The position numbers were made by a program, and so were the translations under genes. A stretch of 44,923 nucleotides of DNA from Bacteroidales bacterium. Its GTDB lineage: Bacteria; Bacteroidota; Bacteroidia; Bacteroidales; WCHB1-69. The first letter of the stretch is position 1; each line of letters starts with the position of its first letter. The notes under the pieces were generated by a model. That model searched no databases and was not told where the DNA came from. It saw nothing but the letters and a program-made list of their open reading frames with translations. This document shows, piece by piece, positions 32,496-41,084 of the stretch. Location: contig JAEEKX010000006.1 in assembly GCA_016288655.1 (NCBI GenBank), positions 1-44,923 of the forward strand, in the 5' to 3' direction.

Positions 32496-34256
32496 ATGAC
32501 AGAAAAAATTCAAAGATTGATGAACGACAGTCCGGTCGCTCGATGGACAGCGTTGATACTCATCGCGCTGATGATGTTTTTCGGCTACATGTTCGTGGAC
32601 GTGATGTCCCCGTTGGAGAGTTTGGTGGAGGCGGAGCGCAGTTGGGTGCCGGAGGTGTTCGGCACGTATGCCGCCGCCGAGTACATCCTCAACGTGTGCG
32701 GCTTCCTGATTTTGGCGGGTATCATCCTCGACAAGATGGGCATCCGCTTCACGGGTATGCTCTCTGCCTGCCTGATGTTCGTTGGTGCGGCCATCAAGTT
32801 CGTCGGTATCAGCGACTGGTTCCAGACCACGTCGTTCTGCCACTGGCTGAATACTTGGTGGGTGACGATGCCCGGTAGCGCGAAAATGGCGGCCCTCGGC
32901 TTCATGATTTTCGGCTGCGGCTGCGAAATGGCTGGTACGACAGTCTCCAAATCCATCGCGAAATGGTTCAAGGGCAAGGAAATGGCCTTGGCCATGGGCA
33001 TTGAGATGGCTATTGCCCGTGTGGGCGTCTTCGCCATCTTCTCCATCAGCGAACCCATCGCCAGCCGCTTCGGCACCGTTCAGGCACCCGTGGCTTTCTG
33101 CACCCTCTTGTTGCTCATCGGCATTCTCAACTTCTTCGTGTTCAGCGTAATGGATAAGAAATTCGACAAGCAACTCGCCGTCGCCGGCGGTAGCAACGCC
33201 GAAGACGCCTCCGAGGAGGAGTTCAAGATCTCCGACCTGAAGAAGATCTTCTCCAGTCTCAACTTCTGGGTTGTTGCCCTGCTGTGTGTTCTCTACTACT
33301 CTGCTATCTTCCCGTTCCAGCGTTACGGTGCCAACATGTTGCAGTGCAACCTGGGCATCGACGCCGGCACCGCCTCCAGCATCTTCCGCTGGTTCCCCAT
33401 CGGCGCCGCCATCATCACCCCCTTCCTGGGTTCCTTCCTCGACCATAAGGGCAAGGGCGCAACCATGCTCATCTGGGGTGCGTTGCTGCTCATCTGCTGC
33501 CACCTCATCTTCGCGTTCGTAGTCCCGGCCACGAACAGCGCCTTCATCGCCTATGCCACTATCGTCATCCTGGGTATCTCCTTCGCCCTCGTGCCCGCTG
33601 CTCTGTGGCCTTCTGTCCCGAAAATCATTGAAGAGAAGGTATTGGGTTCCGCTTACTGCCTTATCTTCTGGGTTCAGAATATCGGACTCTGCCTCGTGCC
33701 TGTTCTCATCGGTTCCGTCTTGGCCAGCAGCAACGCCGAAAGTCCCATCGTCAACAGCACCAAACAGGTCATTGAAGATTACCAGAATGTCTCTTTTGCC
33801 CTGAACGCCAACGACTATGACGGTTTCGCCAAGGAATATGCCGCTCTCCAAACCAGTTACCAGCAACTGGAGACCGTGTACAATCAGACCGATAAGACCA
33901 AAGCCATCGACAAGACTTTCGCTTCTGTCAAGGAGACCATGGATGTCTTGAATAACAACCAGTGCGCGATCACGTGTTATCTCCAAAACGCTCCCAAGAA
34001 TGAGGTGAAAGAGGGTGGTCTCTTCTCCTGGATGTCACAATCCTCGAAGACGACCGAGATGACTCCGATTCAAGATCAGTTGAGCAAGGCCAGCAGCGGC
34101 ATGTTCATTCCCTACCGCTTCACGGTACCGCTCATCATCTTCGCTTGCTTCGGCATTATCGCATTCCTCATTGCCATCTACCTGAAGGCACTCGACAGAA
34201 AGAGAGGCCTGGGTCTGGAACTCCCCAACATCAAGAAAGAGGAGAAGACTGAATAA
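32496..34256 (+). CDS. MFS transporter with large periplasmic insertion
   Basis: 586 residues, longer than the usual 400-450. There are about 12 membrane helices. Between helices 2 and 3 is a motif-A-like GIILDKMGIRFTG, and an acidic cytosolic loop lies in the middle (AEDASEEEFKISDLKK, about 235-250). Helix 11 ends near 411. A soluble segment of about 128 residues follows (412-540: VIEDYQNVSFALNANDYDGF, SYQQLETVYNQTDKTKAIDK, Cys490/Cys494) before the last helix (541-563). That segment should face the periplasm and is mostly helical. The substrate is unknown. Confidence 0.88.
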   Translation: MTEKIQRLMNDSPVARWTALILIALMMFFGYMFVDVMSPLESLVEAERSWVPEVFGTYAAAEYILNVCGFLILAGIILDKMGIRFTGMLSACLMFVGAAIKFVGISDWFQTTSFCHWLNTWWVTMPGSAKMAALGFMIFGCGCEMAGTTVSKSIAKWFKGKEMALAMGIEMAIARVGVFAIFSISEPIASRFGTVQAPVAFCTLLLLIGILNFFVFSVMDKKFDKQLAVAGGSNAEDASEEEFKISDLKKIFSSLNFWVVALLCVLYYSAIFPFQRYGANMLQCNLGIDAGTASSIFRWFPIGAAIITPFLGSFLDHKGKGATMLIWGALLLICCHLIFAFVVPATNSAFIAYATIVILGISFALVPAALWPSVPKIIEEKVLGSAYCLIFWVQNIGLCLVPVLIGSVLASSNAESPIVNSTKQVIEDYQNVSFALNANDYDGFAKEYAALQTSYQQLETVYNQTDKTKAIDKTFASVKETMDVLNNNQCAITCYLQNAPKNEVKEGGLFSWMSQSSKTTEMTPIQDQLSKASSGMFIPYRFTVPLIIFACFGIIAFLIAIYLKALDRKRGLGLELPNIKKEEKTE

Positions 34257-34284
34257 CCTTGCCCCTTAAGGCGAGATATGAAGT

Positions 34285-34326
34285 CAAGGGGCAGGCGACC
34301 GCAAGGTGTCTGTCCCTTGCTTTTTT
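34285..34326 (+). terminator. Terminator after the MFS gene
   Basis: Arms 34285-34300 and 34305-34319 (CAAGGGGCAGGC with GTCTGTCCCTTG) pair over about 15 bp with two G-U pairs and one bulge, and TTTTTT follows at 34321. It lies inside the longest open frame of the next gene, which is why the M16 start is placed downstream at 34338. Confidence 0.8.
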
Positions 34327-34337
34327 GCCATCGACTC

Positions 34338-35570
34338 ATGTCAGAAACCATTCCCATCCACACTTTGCCCAACGGCATCCGCGTCATCCACAAGGAGGTC
34401 GCCTCGCCGATCTCGCACTTCGGCGTCATCGTCAACGCGGGCACGCGCGACGAAGACCCCGGCTGCGACGGCCTCGCCCACTTTACGGAACACTCCCTCT
34501 TCAAAGGCACCGTACGCCGCAACAGTTACCAAGTCTCGCGCCGCATGGAGGACGCCGGCGGCGACCTCAACGCCTCCACCGCCAAAGAGGAGACCTGCTT
34601 CCACGCCTCCTTCCTCTCCGCCGACTACCCCCGCGCCATCGAGCTCCTCGCCGACATTCTCTTCCACGCCACCTTCCCCGAAAAGGAGATTGAGAAGGAG
34701 AAGACCGTTATCCTCGAAGAGATCAACTACTACCGCGACGCGCCCGCCGAGCTCATCTTCGACGAGATCGAGGAGGTCGCTTTCCCCGACCACCCGCTCG
34801 GCCGCAACATCCTTGGCAGCAAGAAGTCGCTTCACCGCCTCCGCCGCGCCGACATCGTCGATTTCGTGCGTCGTCACTACACCGCCGACAATTTGGTGCT
34901 CGCCTCTGTCGGCAACATCTCCACCGCCGCGTTTTTAAAATATTGTAACCGCTATTTCAACCAGCCCATCGCCGCCCGTTGCGAGCGGCAGCGGCTGCCC
35001 TTCCTCGATCACGCGCCCGTGGAGGTGCGCCGCCACAAGAACATCTCGCAGGCGCACGTCATGCTCTGCCATCCTGCCTTCTCGTTCCAAGAGAAGGAAC
35101 GGCTACCCTTCACCCTGCTCACCAACCTGCTGGGCGGCCCGGCCCTCAGCGCGCGCCTCAACCTCGCCATCCGCGAGAAACGCGGACTCGCCTACTCCGT
35201 CGAAGCCAACTACTCCCCCTTCACCGACACCGGACTGTTCACCATCTATGTGGGGTGTGAAAAAGAGTCGATAGAAAAATGTATTAACTTGGTTTATAAA
35301 GAATTAAAGAAGATTTCCACCCAGAAGTTGGGACCACTCCAGCTGCAGACGGCCAAAAAACAGTTCATCGGGCAACTCGCCGTCACCAACGAGGCCAAGT
35401 TGCAGGAGATGCTGGCCATCGGTCGTAGTGCGCTCTTTTTCAACGAAGTAGAGACCACCGAAAGTTCCTTCCGGAAGGTGGAGGACATCAACGCCGAGGA
35501 GATCATGGAGGTGGCCAACCGCATTTTCATTCCCCAAGAATTTTCAACCTTGATTTATTCCGGTAAATAG
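34338..35570 (+). CDS. M16-family zinc peptidase (PqqL/processing-peptidase type)
   Basis: 410 residues from the ATG at 34338, just after the terminator; the frame open from 34278 would read through that hairpin. The inverted zinc motif HFTEH (His48, Glu51, His52) and the distal Glu in KTVILEEINYY (127/128) are intact, so it should be active. GGPALSARLNLAIREKRGLAYSVEANYS is the conserved second-domain segment with the R/Y pair. There is no signal peptide, so it is probably cytosolic. It may clear peptides; M16 members of this length pair as dimers. Confidence 0.93.
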   Translation: MSETIPIHTLPNGIRVIHKEVASPISHFGVIVNAGTRDEDPGCDGLAHFTEHSLFKGTVRRNSYQVSRRMEDAGGDLNASTAKEETCFHASFLSADYPRAIELLADILFHATFPEKEIEKEKTVILEEINYYRDAPAELIFDEIEEVAFPDHPLGRNILGSKKSLHRLRRADIVDFVRRHYTADNLVLASVGNISTAAFLKYCNRYFNQPIAARCERQRLPFLDHAPVEVRRHKNISQAHVMLCHPAFSFQEKERLPFTLLTNLLGGPALSARLNLAIREKRGLAYSVEANYSPFTDTGLFTIYVGCEKESIEKCINLVYKELKKISTQKLGPLQLQTAKKQFIGQLAVTNEAKLQEMLAIGRSALFFNEVETTESSFRKVEDINAEEIMEVANRIFIPQEFSTLIYSGK

Positions 35571-35578
35571 TATTGCAT

Positions 35579-36688
35579 ATGAAAAAAACAACCATCTACA
35601 TATTGGCCGTTTTGCTGTTGGGCTTCGCAGCGGGATGCAAGCGCGATGCCGACAAGCGGCCGACCACGCAGCAGATGACCGCTGCCGAGAAAATCTCCGC
35701 GGTGAAGAAGTTTGTCCAGCAGATGACCGACACGATCATGGCGGGCGACCCCGCACCGCTGAATGACGCCATCGACACGGTCGCACTGAAACAGCGTGTC
35801 ACCGCCATCGGCGCCGCCCTCGAGATCGGTGCCGGCATGGAGATTTTCCACGGCAACAGCCGCTACGGCGACTATCTGCTCGACATTGTGGAGAACGGCG
35901 GCGACTTCCGTTTCGACACCTGCTATCTGCGGGGCGACACCGCCCACCTCGTGTTGCGCACTTACGACGAGGACGGCAGCATCCAGTTCGACGACCTGCA
36001 ACTCGGATTCCGTGACGGGCAGCCCGTCATCCAGGATGCCTACGTCTATTCCCTCGCTGCCGACCTCTCCCGCAAGATCGCATCCGAAACGACCATCAAC
36101 GCCTTCATGACCACCGACAACCCCACCGAAGCCGCCAAGAACATGGTGACCGTCTCCGCCCTCTGCAAACAGGGGCAGTATGCGCAGATGTGGCAGTTGT
36201 TGAATGATCAGAAATCTGATTTACAGCAATTTACGGACTACTACCGTTTCTATACCATCGGCATGTACGAATGCTCGAAGGATTTTATCACCGACTTAGA
36301 ACAACTTCGCGCCGCCGGTCTCGACGAGAGGTTTGTCCTTTACCACAAACTCTGCTATCAGATCGGCGAGGGGCATGCCGACGGGGTCTATGCCACCATC
36401 CTGCAGTTGATGAACTACACGGGCGACGACCCCATCTACTGGCTGCTCTACGGCAAGACGCTTGCCGTCGCCCGCCGCTACAACGACGCCCTCATCGCCT
36501 ACAATACCGCCAAGCAGGGCATGGACTACATCTGGGACATCTGGACCGGCGAGTTGGAGTGCTACGCCAACCTCGGCGACGCCGCCACCTTTCACAACTG
36601 CCTTTCCGCTGGCAAACACCTATACGGCATGACCGACGGCGAACTGACAGATTTCACCCGGCGGCATTTCCCGTCCATGGCACGATAA
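35579..36688 (+). CDS. Hypothetical lipoprotein
   Basis: 369 residues from the ATG at 35579 (an in-frame TTG six bases earlier is less likely). The signal peptide MKKTTIYILAVLLLGFAAGC has a good lipobox with Cys20. The first part resembles an NTF2/SnoaL-like layout (RYGDYLLDIVENGGDFRFDTCYLRGDTAHLVLRTY). The C-terminal 170 residues are helical with TPR-like pattern (LYGKTLAVARRYNDALIAYNTAKQG). It starts 8 bp after the M16 gene, so it is probably in the same transcript. No family recognised; it likely sits in the periplasm or outer membrane. Confidence 0.75.
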   Translation: MKKTTIYILAVLLLGFAAGCKRDADKRPTTQQMTAAEKISAVKKFVQQMTDTIMAGDPAPLNDAIDTVALKQRVTAIGAALEIGAGMEIFHGNSRYGDYLLDIVENGGDFRFDTCYLRGDTAHLVLRTYDEDGSIQFDDLQLGFRDGQPVIQDAYVYSLAADLSRKIASETTINAFMTTDNPTEAAKNMVTVSALCKQGQYAQMWQLLNDQKSDLQQFTDYYRFYTIGMYECSKDFITDLEQLRAAGLDERFVLYHKLCYQIGEGHADGVYATILQLMNYTGDDPIYWLLYGKTLAVARRYNDALIAYNTAKQGMDYIWDIWTGELECYANLGDAATFHNCLSAGKHLYGMTDGELTDFTRRHFPSMAR

Positions 36689-36718
36689 TTCCGTTTTTGC
36701 AAACCATACCTTGAATAT

Positions 36719-38158
36719 ATGATGTTCCAACTTTCGATCCTGACGACGTTTGCGGCGGCGTATGCCGGCCGGGCGGTGGCGAAGTCCGAGCCGATTGCGC
36801 AGTCCGGTTCACACCGCGTCTATACCCGTCTGCTCTTCGCTGACGGCACCACGATCATGGGGGCGTATAACGACGACCTCAAGGAGAACGAGGCCTTCTT
36901 CGCCTTCACCGAGTCCTTCCTTCGTGAAGGAATCAATGTGCCTAAGATATTGGCTATCAGCGAAGACAGGGCGTATTACCTATTGCAGGACTTGGGCGAC
37001 GAGACGCTCTTCGGCTATCTGAGCCGGCGGCGCAAGGAGGCGGGCGGCACCGACACCCCCGCCGACGTGCTCGACCTCTTCCGCGAGGCCTTGCGGCAAC
37101 TGCCGCGCCTGCAACTGGCCGCCCGCCACGGCCTCGACTTCTCGCGCTGCTACCCTTGTGAAGAGTTCGGACAGCAGGCCATGCAGTGGGATCTCAACTA
37201 CTTCAAATACTACTTCCTCAAACTCGCCTACATCCCCTTCGACGAGCAGACCCTTGAGAACGACTTTCAGACGCTGATTCGCGAACTGTTGCGGGCGCGT
37301 CACGACTATTTCATGTACCGCGACTTCCAGTCCAGGAACATCATGATTTACGAAGGTGAATTGTATTTTATTGATTATCAGGGAGGAAGAAAAGGTGCGT
37401 TACAGTACGACCTCTCCTCGCTGCTGTTTCAGGCGAAGGCGCAGTTGACGACGGTAGAGCGTGAGGAGCTGTTGGAGTTCTACCTTGACGAGTTGGAGAA
37501 GCACGAGCCGGTCGATCGCGACGAGTTCCGTCGGCAGTACTACGGGTACGTGCTGATCCGGCTGTTGCAGGTGCTGGGCGCGTACGGCTACCGCGGCTAT
37601 TTCGAGCGGAAGCCGCACTTCCTGCAGAGCATTCCGCCGGCGGTGGAGAACCTGCGGTATCTGTTGGATAGCGGCAAGATACCGCCGGCGATGCCGGCGT
37701 TGACTGCCGTGTTGCAGGAGATTACCTCCCGCACGTGGACGCTTCCCGAGCCGCCCGCGGGCGTGCTGACGGTGGAGGTGGGCAGTTTCTCCTTCAAAAA
37801 AGGTCTGCCGGTGGACGACTCCGGCAACGGCGGCGGCTTCATCTTTGACTGCCGCGCCCTGCCCAACCCCGGGCGCGAGGTGCGCTATCGCCAAAGCACG
37901 GGCCGCGACCGCGACGTCATTGAGTATTTGGAACAGTACCCCGTGGTGGATGAGTTCAAACAGCACGTTTTCAGGGTGTTGGATATGAGTGTGGATAATT
38001 ACTTGGAGCGGGGATTCACTCACCTGAGCGCCTATTTCGGCTGCACGGGTGGACAGCACCGGTCGGTCTATTTCGCCCAGCAGGCCGCCGATCACCTCCG
38101 AACGAAGTACCCGCAGGTGAATGTCGTGCTGAAGCATCGTGAACAAGAATCGATGTAA
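36719..38158 (+). CDS. AmgK-like sugar kinase fused to a RapZ C-terminal domain
   Basis: 479 residues. Residues 1-340 or so are an APH-fold kinase: VYTRLLFADGTTIM, the hinge YYLLQDLGDETL, the catalytic loop YRDFQSRN (Asp202, Asn207) and the metal site FIDYQGG (Asp219). This best resembles AmgK, the anomeric MurNAc/GlcNAc kinase of cell-wall recycling. Residues 350-475 are the RapZ C-terminal domain: FIFDCRALPNPG, YLEQYPVV and FGCTGGQHRSVYFAQ, whose Cys and His match the GlcN6P-sensing pocket of RapZ. It lies 30 bp after the lipoprotein gene. A MurU-type nucleotidyltransferase, often nearby, is absent here. Confidence 0.85.
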   Translation: MMFQLSILTTFAAAYAGRAVAKSEPIAQSGSHRVYTRLLFADGTTIMGAYNDDLKENEAFFAFTESFLREGINVPKILAISEDRAYYLLQDLGDETLFGYLSRRRKEAGGTDTPADVLDLFREALRQLPRLQLAARHGLDFSRCYPCEEFGQQAMQWDLNYFKYYFLKLAYIPFDEQTLENDFQTLIRELLRARHDYFMYRDFQSRNIMIYEGELYFIDYQGGRKGALQYDLSSLLFQAKAQLTTVEREELLEFYLDELEKHEPVDRDEFRRQYYGYVLIRLLQVLGAYGYRGYFERKPHFLQSIPPAVENLRYLLDSGKIPPAMPALTAVLQEITSRTWTLPEPPAGVLTVEVGSFSFKKGLPVDDSGNGGGFIFDCRALPNPGREVRYRQSTGRDRDVIEYLEQYPVVDEFKQHVFRVLDMSVDNYLERGFTHLSAYFGCTGGQHRSVYFAQQAADHLRTKYPQVNVVLKHREQESM

Positions 38159-38198
38159 AAAATTTCACATTAAACATTCACGATATTAAAAAAAATGC

Positions 38199-38206
38199 TA
38201 ATTTTG
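38199..38206 (+). promoter_or_regulatory. -7 box of the acyltransferase operon
   Basis: TAATTTTG fits TAnnTTTG. The expected start of transcription (about 38213) leaves almost no leader for the ATG at 38217, which favours the in-frame ATG at 38238. Confidence 0.65.
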
Positions 38207-38216
38207 CCCATTCATT

Positions 38217-39101
38217 ATGGGCGTTTTTAATCATAAAATGAACATGTTTAAGGATTGTTCGTCATTGGGTCCGGCCTATCGGAACTTCAAAGTCAGGGAA
38301 GAAGTGTATGTTCCTGAACCTGTGGCGGATTTCCCCGGTGACGACCCCTTCAAACGGATGACTCCCATCCGCGGGGAACTCAAGGATATCCGCTTCGACG
38401 ACACCTACACCTATCTTGACAAATCGTTGAAGTTCAAGATCTGGAACAACATCATCTATTTCGTCACCTGGTTTCTCGCGTTCCCGTTGAATCGGATCCG
38501 TTATGGATTGAAGATCGAGGGGCGGGAGAAGATACGCCGGAACCGCAAACTCTTCGCCAACGGTGTGATGACCGTATGCAATCACGTTCATCGGTGGGAC
38601 ATGATCTGCGTGTTGCAGGCGATGCGCTACCGCAAGGCGTGGATTCCCATGTATGCCCAAGCATTCCGGGGCAAGGATGGTTTTCTGATGAAGACCATCG
38701 GCGGCATCGCCATTCCGGAGGAACGCAGCGGATTCCGGGCGTTCGACAAGGCCCTGAACGAGTTGCACGACAAGAAGCAGTGGATACACATCTTCCCGGA
38801 AAGTTGCAGTTGGCGATACTACTCCCCGCTCAGACCGTTCAAGACGGGGGCTTTCAACATGGCATACCGTTACGCGCTCCCGGTCATCCCGATGGTGATC
38901 TCCTTCCGTCCCCGCACCGGATGGCGCAAGTGGTTCCGCAAGGACGAGCCGCTGATTACGATCCATGTGGGCGATCCCATCCTGCCCGATCTCAACACCC
39001 CTCGAAAAGAGGAGACGGCGCGCATACGCGATTTGGCGCACCGGATGATGCTCGATATGGCCGGCATCGTCTCCAATCCCTGGCCATCCACTATTGATTG
39101 A
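38217..39101 (+). CDS. glsA: PlsC-type O-acyltransferase, probably glycine-lipid GlsA
   Basis: 294 residues from the first ATG, or 287 from the ATG at 38238 that the promoter favours. It is a lysophospholipid-acyltransferase fold: a membrane-associated helix (IWNNIIYFVTWFLAFPLN), the catalytic HX4D as NHVHRWD (His123, Asp128), GGIAIPEERSG, and FPES (193-196) in place of FPEG. The GNAT acyltransferase gene follows 12 bp later. In Bacteroides thetaiotaomicron such a pair (GlsA/GlsB) makes glycine lipids: GlsB N-acylates glycine and GlsA adds the second acyl chain. The assignment rests on the pairing. Confidence 0.75.
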   Translation: MGVFNHKMNMFKDCSSLGPAYRNFKVREEVYVPEPVADFPGDDPFKRMTPIRGELKDIRFDDTYTYLDKSLKFKIWNNIIYFVTWFLAFPLNRIRYGLKIEGREKIRRNRKLFANGVMTVCNHVHRWDMICVLQAMRYRKAWIPMYAQAFRGKDGFLMKTIGGIAIPEERSGFRAFDKALNELHDKKQWIHIFPESCSWRYYSPLRPFKTGAFNMAYRYALPVIPMVISFRPRTGWRKWFRKDEPLITIHVGDPILPDLNTPRKEETARIRDLAHRMMLDMAGIVSNPWPSTID

Positions 39102-39113
39102 TATGTTTTTGCT

Positions 39114-40178
39114 ATGAATAAAATCATTGATCCCGTACCCGTTGAACTGATCAAGGCGGAACTTACCAAATCCAAAAAGTTGGAAGACACCAACAAGGGA
39201 CACAACGAACTTTATATTGTTACATGGAAGGATTCGCCCCATGTGGTAACGGAGATCGGACGACTGCGTGAACTGGCGTTCCGCGAGGCCGGCGGCTCTA
39301 CGGGCAATGCCTTGGATCTGGACGAGTACGATAAGATGGAGAACCCCTACAAGCAGTTGATCGTCTGGGATCCAGACAATGAGGCCATCATCGGGGGGTA
39401 CCGTTTCCTTTTCGGCTCCGAGGCGACGATAGACGAATCGGGGCAGCCCGTCATGGCCAGCGCCCATCAATTCCGTTTTTCACAGAAGTTCATCGCGGAA
39501 TACCTGCCGCACGTATTGGAACTGGGGCGTAATTTCGTGGCTCCGGAGTACCAGAGTTCCAAGAACGGCGCGAAATCCATCTTCGCCTTCGACAATTTGT
39601 GGGATGGCCTGGTGGCCATCATCATGAAGACACCCGGCCTGCTCTATTTCTTTGGAAAAATCACCATCTATCCCTCCTACGACCCCATAGCCAAAGACCT
39701 GATCTATCACTTTTTATGGAAGCATTTCGGCGATAAGGAAGAACTGGTGCGCCCTTGGGACGACCAAGCGATCCGGCCCGCTTCGAATCCTGAATTGATG
39801 GACTTGATCGTGAACAAGGAGGACCTGCTGGAGGATTATAAACTGCTCAAGGCGGCGGCGCGGATGCGCGGGGTGAACGTCCCGCCGAACATGACCGCCT
39901 ACATCCACATCACCTCCCAGATGCTGATGTTCGGCACGGCGGTCAACCGCTTGATGCACAACATCGAAGACACGGCGGTGCTCATCCCGTTCGATGAAAT
40001 CTACCATGACAAGAAGTGGCGCCACATCGGGGCCTACCTTCGTTTCATCCGTTCGAGAAAGCGCAAGAACGAACTCAAGGAAACTCTGGAGAATGAGAAT
40101 GAAATGATTGAGAATTGGCTGAACAAGCGGTACCGCAAGGTGAAGCGGTTTCTCAAGAAGGCCGGGCGGAATTTTTAG
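39114..40178 (+). CDS. glsB: GNAT-type N-acyltransferase, probably glycine-lipid GlsB
   Basis: 354 residues of the OlsB/hemolysin-like GNAT group. Landmarks are IGRLRELAFREAGGSTGNALDLDEYD, KQLIVWDPDNEAIIGGYRFLFG, VLELGRNFVAPEYQ and DNLWDGLVAII. These enzymes transfer a 3-hydroxyacyl group to the amine of ornithine or glycine. In Bacteroides the relative GlsB works on glycine, with the PlsC partner coded next door. The charged tail (about 325-354, KRYRKVKRFLKKAGRNF) may bind membrane. The stop codon touches the first base of leader repeat copy A. Confidence 0.78.
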   Translation: MNKIIDPVPVELIKAELTKSKKLEDTNKGHNELYIVTWKDSPHVVTEIGRLRELAFREAGGSTGNALDLDEYDKMENPYKQLIVWDPDNEAIIGGYRFLFGSEATIDESGQPVMASAHQFRFSQKFIAEYLPHVLELGRNFVAPEYQSSKNGAKSIFAFDNLWDGLVAIIMKTPGLLYFFGKITIYPSYDPIAKDLIYHFLWKHFGDKEELVRPWDDQAIRPASNPELMDLIVNKEDLLEDYKLLKAAARMRGVNVPPNMTAYIHITSQMLMFGTAVNRLMHNIEDTAVLIPFDEIYHDKKWRHIGAYLRFIRSRKRKNELKETLENENEMIENWLNKRYRKVKRFLKKAGRNF

Positions 40179-40266
40179 GGGACTTCTAATTTTTACTTCT
40201 TCACGCTGCTGCCGGCCTTGATGCGAAGGGTGAAGGCCATCAATGTGGTTTGCACTTGCAAATATA
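40178..40266 (-). repeat. Leader-like repeat, copy A
   Basis: Read on the minus strand: a -7 box TATATTTG (40266-40259), an ATG at 40240 opening a 15-codon mini-ORF (MAFTLRIKAGSSVKK, stop at 40193), then AGAAGTCCCC. It closely matches copy B (44658-44749), and its end matches copy C (40804-40894). Pairing CTTCAC/GTGAAG is possible where copy B has CTTCGC/GCGAAG. It points into the end of glsB, so a transcript from here would be antisense to that gene. I see no gene in 40267-40329. Confidence 0.7.
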
Positions 40267-40329
40267 CGCCCCATATCCTATCCGTTCCAATTCAAGGCAC
40301 CTCATTTTGGATGGAGGTACTCCCATCCC

Positions 40330-40803
40330 TTAAACGAACAATATCAACAGCACGAGCAAGAGTGTGCCGAGGGCATAACTGGCCAAATTGGCCCACATCG
40401 TTGCCTTCAGAATTTTCTTTGAAGCGTATAATTTTTTTAGCATCAAATGATTGACAAGGAATTCAATCGATACCGAGAGAATGAGTGCGACGGCATAATA
40501 GATGGCGAATAGTTTGAGTTGTAGGGAATTATGCACATTCACTTCATGTGAGCTAACCCACGGATGCCAAACCACCAACCACCATCCGCCGTTCACCGCC
40601 AGGGAGATGATGATGCCTACGACTCCGCTCACGGCATTGCTGAGCAGAGAAGTAAGATAAATTCGTCTGTTCGCTTTGGTCCCCACAAGGTATTTGGAAA
40701 GGATGAATGCCTCGCCCAAAATGACGATCGCCATGTATATCTGGCCCGGAGGCGAGAAAGCGAATATTCCGAAGGAGATATTTAGCAGACTGTTCATGTT
40801 CAT
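40330..40803 (-). CDS. Hypothetical four-helix membrane protein
   Basis: 157 residues with four predicted membrane helices: about 18-40 (GQIYMAIVILGEAFILSKYL), 47-70 (LTSLLSNAVSGVVGIIISLAV), 92-118 (LKLFAIYYAVALILSVSIEFLV) and 132-157 (MWANLASYALGTLLLVLLILFV). There is no soluble domain and no recognised family. The start MNMN follows leader repeat copy C directly, with GAAGTCCCC immediately before the ATG. Its translation may therefore depend on that leader. The position beside transposase relics fits accessory DNA. Confidence 0.65.
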   Translation of the reverse strand: MNMNSLLNISFGIFAFSPPGQIYMAIVILGEAFILSKYLVGTKANRRIYLTSLLSNAVSGVVGIIISLAVNGGWWLVVWHPWVSSHEVNVHNSLQLKLFAIYYAVALILSVSIEFLVNHLMLKKLYASKKILKATMWANLASYALGTLLLVLLILFV

Positions 40804-40894
40804 GGGGACTTCTGTTTTTTACTCTTTTCTCGCCATATCTCCAGACCCTGCGGAGTCCTTTAGCAGAATCCGGCTGCATGACGCTGCAAAGTTA
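40804..40894 (-). repeat. Leader-like repeat, copy C (5' leader of the membrane protein)
   Basis: On the minus strand: -7 box TAACTTTG (40894-40887), an ATG at 40879, GGACTCCGC, then AGAGTAAAAAACAGAAGTCCCC-type end (matching copies A and B) running straight into the ATG at 40803. Unlike the other copies the small frame has no early stop and reads into the gene in another frame. GGACT/AGTCC can pair. Confidence 0.6.
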
Positions 40895-40953
40895 CATGTT
40901 ATTTTCGAACAGTTCTAAATTATACTTGCGAAAGTGCTTGAATTTCAATATGA

Positions 40954-41082
40954 TTAAACTTTGTATTCTCTTGGGGACATCTTCCCAAGAGAATCGTGCG
41001 GCCGGTTCTCATTGTAGTCCTGATTCCGTTCACCCGTGATTGTCTTCACATTATCCAATGTACTAAACACCTTCACGACCTT
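40954..41082 (-). pseudogene. IS3-family transposase, C-terminal remnant
   Basis: 42 codons ending in TAA. The segment DYNENRPHDSLGKMSPREY matches the end of the DDE integrase core of IS3-type transposases (usual form: YNxxRPHxSLG..P). The catalytic part is missing; just upstream on this strand lies the end of the Kgp-like gene. It is the scar of an insertion element, deleted or cut by the event that placed its neighbour. Confidence 0.75.
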
Positions 41083-41084
41083 AG

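Noticed and set aside
32481-33986. 501-codon open frame antisense to the MFS transporter gene
   Set aside because: It is an exact shadow of a clear 12-helix transporter in GC-rich DNA; its translation is low-complexity Gly/Glu/Asp/His-rich and matches no family.
34278-34337. Upstream start for the M16 peptidase
   Set aside because: The added 20 codons lie in a strong terminator hairpin and do not resemble the family.
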